Under the pieces are notes generated by a model. That model was given only the letters and a program-made list of their open reading frames with translations, ran no database searches and was not told the DNA's origin. A program made the position numbers and the translations under genes. From Euryarchaeota archaeon UBA40 (lineage in GTDB: Archaea; Thermoplasmatota; Poseidoniia; Poseidoniales; Thalassarchaeaceae), in assembly GCA_002506875.1 (NCBI GenBank), contig DAYJ01000018.1, forward strand, positions 1-6,923: a stretch of DNA of 6,923 nt. Direction: 5' to 3'. Shown here piece after piece: positions 5,464 to 6,923 of this stretch (the first letter of the stretch is position 1; every line of letters begins with the position of its first letter).

Positions 5464-6513
5464 ATGGCGCAATCGGTTGGAAAGGCAAATTATTCAGCTT
5501 CTTCAGCCCGTGCCAAATCAAGGAAGTCCGCACTGATCGACCAAGTTAGGATGAAACAGCTGTTGCAACAGGATGTCAATGCAATTTCGGCCAGTATCGC
5601 AGATTCAGGATATAGGGCCGATTTGGATCTTTACGCATCTCGCTTGAAAGGCGCTGAGCTCGTGGAAGCCGCATTATCTCACAATTTAGATCGTGATTTG
5701 GCAGAAGTCCTCCATTTCTGCACCGGATCAGTCCGGGATCAGGTTGCAATCTACGCACTGCGCTTCGAATTCGCTAATGCCAAAACCGTGTTGAGAGCCA
5801 TTCACAGCGGAGCAGATCATGAAGTACTTCGAACGGAGATACTACCCGAAGAGAATTCTAGCAATCGTAAATGGCTCGATATGGCAACTAGGTCGAAGAC
5901 CCTTCCCGAGGCAATCACCCTGATGGGCTCCTCCCCCTGGGGCAAGACTCTGTCTAAATTGCCAGAGGGGTCGACACTTCAAGAAATGGAAGACGCACTT
6001 GATCGCGCGTATTATGCAGACGCTCTCAAATCCGTCTCACTACCTGGTTCGGATTTCACCTTAATGCGATATCTTAGATCGGAGATAGATCACAAGAATG
6101 TAATCAACATCCTTAGATCGATAAGACAAGGTATCGATCAAGAGAACATCATTCAGATCATGATACCCGGCGGCCGCTCGATATCGAAAGACGTACTCCG
6201 AGCAATGACTCGTGAGACTACTGGGCTAGGGGTAGTTGAGACGCTTGCAAAGAGATCCACAGGATTCGACTCAGAAGGATTGACGGAAGCAATCGAAGCA
6301 TCAGAGGGCGGTTCGCTTGACCCTGTCATACAACTACTCGCAAAGAAGCGAGACGCTCTTTTGTACAGCATGTCTCACAGAAGCCCAGTATCGGTCCTTC
6401 CAGTAGTCCATTACATCGAAAGCAAGACCCATGAGGTCCAGAACCTCCGACTACTCGTCAGAGGAAAAGCGGCTGGACTCTCAAACGAGGTCATTGAGGA
6501 GCATATGAGTTGA
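5464..6513 (+). CDS. atpC: A-type ATP synthase subunit C (central stalk, V-ATPase d-subunit homologue)
   Basis: This 349-residue soluble helical protein is of the V-ATPase d/AC39 family. It sits on the cytoplasmic face of the c-ring as a socket that links it to the D/F central shaft. The N-terminal ANYSASSARAKSRKSALI (about 8-25) matches the opening helix of the family, usually written YAxAxARVRAxxxxLL. It is followed by repeated helical bundles with recurring patterns such as LRYLRSEIDHKNVINILRS (the family D-x-x-N-L motif, here DHKNVINILR) and, near the end, HYIESKTHEVQNLRLLVRGKAAGL, which fits the conserved ExxNLRxIxxGKxxGL motif with ExxNLR here as EVQNLR. Length is typical. There is no membrane segment or signal peptide. 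It ends in tandem TGA TAA stops one base before the atpF ATG, so F is probably translated by coupling. Confidence 0.95.
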   Translation: MAQSVGKANYSASSARAKSRKSALIDQVRMKQLLQQDVNAISASIADSGYRADLDLYASRLKGAELVEAALSHNLDRDLAEVLHFCTGSVRDQVAIYALRFEFANAKTVLRAIHSGADHEVLRTEILPEENSSNRKWLDMATRSKTLPEAITLMGSSPWGKTLSKLPEGSTLQEMEDALDRAYYADALKSVSLPGSDFTLMRYLRSEIDHKNVINILRSIRQGIDQENIIQIMIPGGRSISKDVLRAMTRETTGLGVVETLAKRSTGFDSEGLTEAIEASEGGSLDPVIQLLAKKRDALLYSMSHRSPVSVLPVVHYIESKTHEVQNLRLLVRGKAAGLSNEVIEEHMS

Positions 6514-6517
6514 TAAA

Positions 6518-6817
6518 ATGGAGATCGTAGTCGTAGGGTCACATGAATTCACACTTGGATTCCAACTAGCAGGCGTAACCCGCCTGTATCACCCTTCATC
6601 AGAGAAAGAGATGGCATCGACCATCAGGGATCTCTTGGAGGACTCGTCCGTCGGCATAATAGTCATGGACAATTCAGATCTCGCCCAACTTTCGGATCGT
6701 CTCCGAGAGCGGATCGCGGAAAGCATCACGCCAACCGTTTTGGGCATCGGGACTCAGGAGGATAATACCCTTCGTGAGTCAATCAAGTCGGCGCTAGGCG
6801 TCGATCTATGGAAGTAA
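6518..6817 (+). CDS. atpF: A-type ATP synthase subunit F (central stalk)
   Basis: This 99-residue protein has a small alternating alpha/beta, CheY-like fold typical of V/A-type subunit F. It binds subunit D in the central stalk and affects rotation and regulation of the head. The first strand MEIVVVG leads to GFQLAGV (14-20), the family GFRLAGV motif. The next strand VGIIVMDNSDL matches the usual GIIxxxxxxA segment, then PTVLGIG matches PxxxxIP, and the end IKSALGVDLWK is the conserved I..A.G.dl helix with an aromatic tail. No good Shine-Dalgarno lies at normal distance: GAGGA is about 17 bases upstream. The ATG is only 4 bases past the first stop of atpC, suggesting termination-reinitiation. 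The length is typical. Confidence 0.94.
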   Translation: MEIVVVGSHEFTLGFQLAGVTRLYHPSSEKEMASTIRDLLEDSSVGIIVMDNSDLAQLSDRLRERIAESITPTVLGIGTQEDNTLRESIKSALGVDLWK

Positions 6818-6825
6818 ATAACAAC

Positions 6826-6833
6826 GGAAGTGA
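6826..6833 (+). promoter_or_regulatory. Shine-Dalgarno deciding the atpA start
   Basis: GGAAGTGA differs at one base from the ideal GGAGGTGA that pairs with the archaeal 16S rRNA end, and lies 4 bases before the ATG at 6838. An in-frame ATG at 6808 would overlap the end of atpF and add ten residues (MEVNNNGSEE) not expected in the family, so 6838 is preferred. Confidence 0.65.
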
Positions 6834-6837
6834 AGAA

Positions 6838-6923
6838 ATGAGTAAAAATGAAGGAGTCATCTATCGAATATCTGGACCTGTCGTTACAGCGACTGGAATT
6901 GAAGCAAGAATGTACGAAGTGGT
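6838..6923 (+). CDS. atpA: A-type ATP synthase subunit A (catalytic), 5' end only
   Basis: The window ends 28 codons into this gene, so the nucleotide-binding P-loop is not visible. The visible N-terminus contains GVIYRISGPVVTATGIEARMYEVV, which matches the opening beta-barrel of catalytic subunit A (GxIxRVSGPVVxAxGMxxxxMYEVV), including the conserved SGPVV turn and MYEVV. Subunit A carries the ATP-forming sites on the cytoplasmic A3B3 head. The start ATG lies 21 bases after the atpF stop. Whether the gene contains an intein, as some archaeal atpA genes do, cannot be seen here. Confidence 0.93.
   Translation, partial: MSKNEGVIYRISGPVVTATGIEARMYEV

Overview
The window looks like part of a euryarchaeal chromosome. 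It carries the promoter-proximal part of an archaeal A-type (A1Ao) ATP synthase operon in the order H-I-K-E-C-F-A, next to a geranylgeranyl-reductase-family gene of the kind that saturates archaeal isoprenoid lipids. Gene order, near-50% GC in the conserved genes, G-rich archaeal ribosome binding sites (ggagg, aggagggg, ggaagtga) and compact spacing suggest a Thermoplasmatota-type planktonic lineage such as Marine Group II/III (Poseidoniales-like). That placement is inference from protein style; no marker gene here settles it.

Layout. (1) Positions 1-567, + strand: the 3' half of a geranylgeranyl reductase. (2) 607-1161, - strand: an unrecognised, AT-rich small membrane protein, convergent with the reductase. 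(3) 1214-1921, - strand: a UbiE/MenG-like SAM-dependent methyltransferase. (4) 1922-2047: a divergent promoter region with an inverted GGGGGTAT/ATACCCCC pair. (5) 2048-6923, + strand: the ATP synthase operon: H (peripheral stalk), I (membrane stator), K (c-ring proteolipid with a leader peptide), E (peripheral stalk), C (central stalk/rotor adaptor), F (central stalk) and the first 28 codons of A (catalytic subunit). B and D would be expected just downstream.

How the genes fit together. The ATP synthase couples ion flow through the I/K membrane sector to ATP synthesis on A3B3. H and E form the peripheral stalks, and C and F form the central stalk with D (not in the window). The methyltransferase resembles the enzyme that finishes menaquinone, the electron carrier that would help energise the same membrane. 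The reductase makes saturated isoprenoid chains, either of membrane lipids or of the quinone side chain. A bioenergetic/membrane neighbourhood is therefore plausible, but these genes are not in one operon.

I see no mobile element, CRISPR array, tRNA or rRNA. Most of the window is conserved housekeeping. The less ordinary parts are the AT-rich orphan membrane gene, the paired motif in the divergent promoter region, a small hairpin directly after the c-subunit gene, and sequence peculiarities of the I and K subunits.
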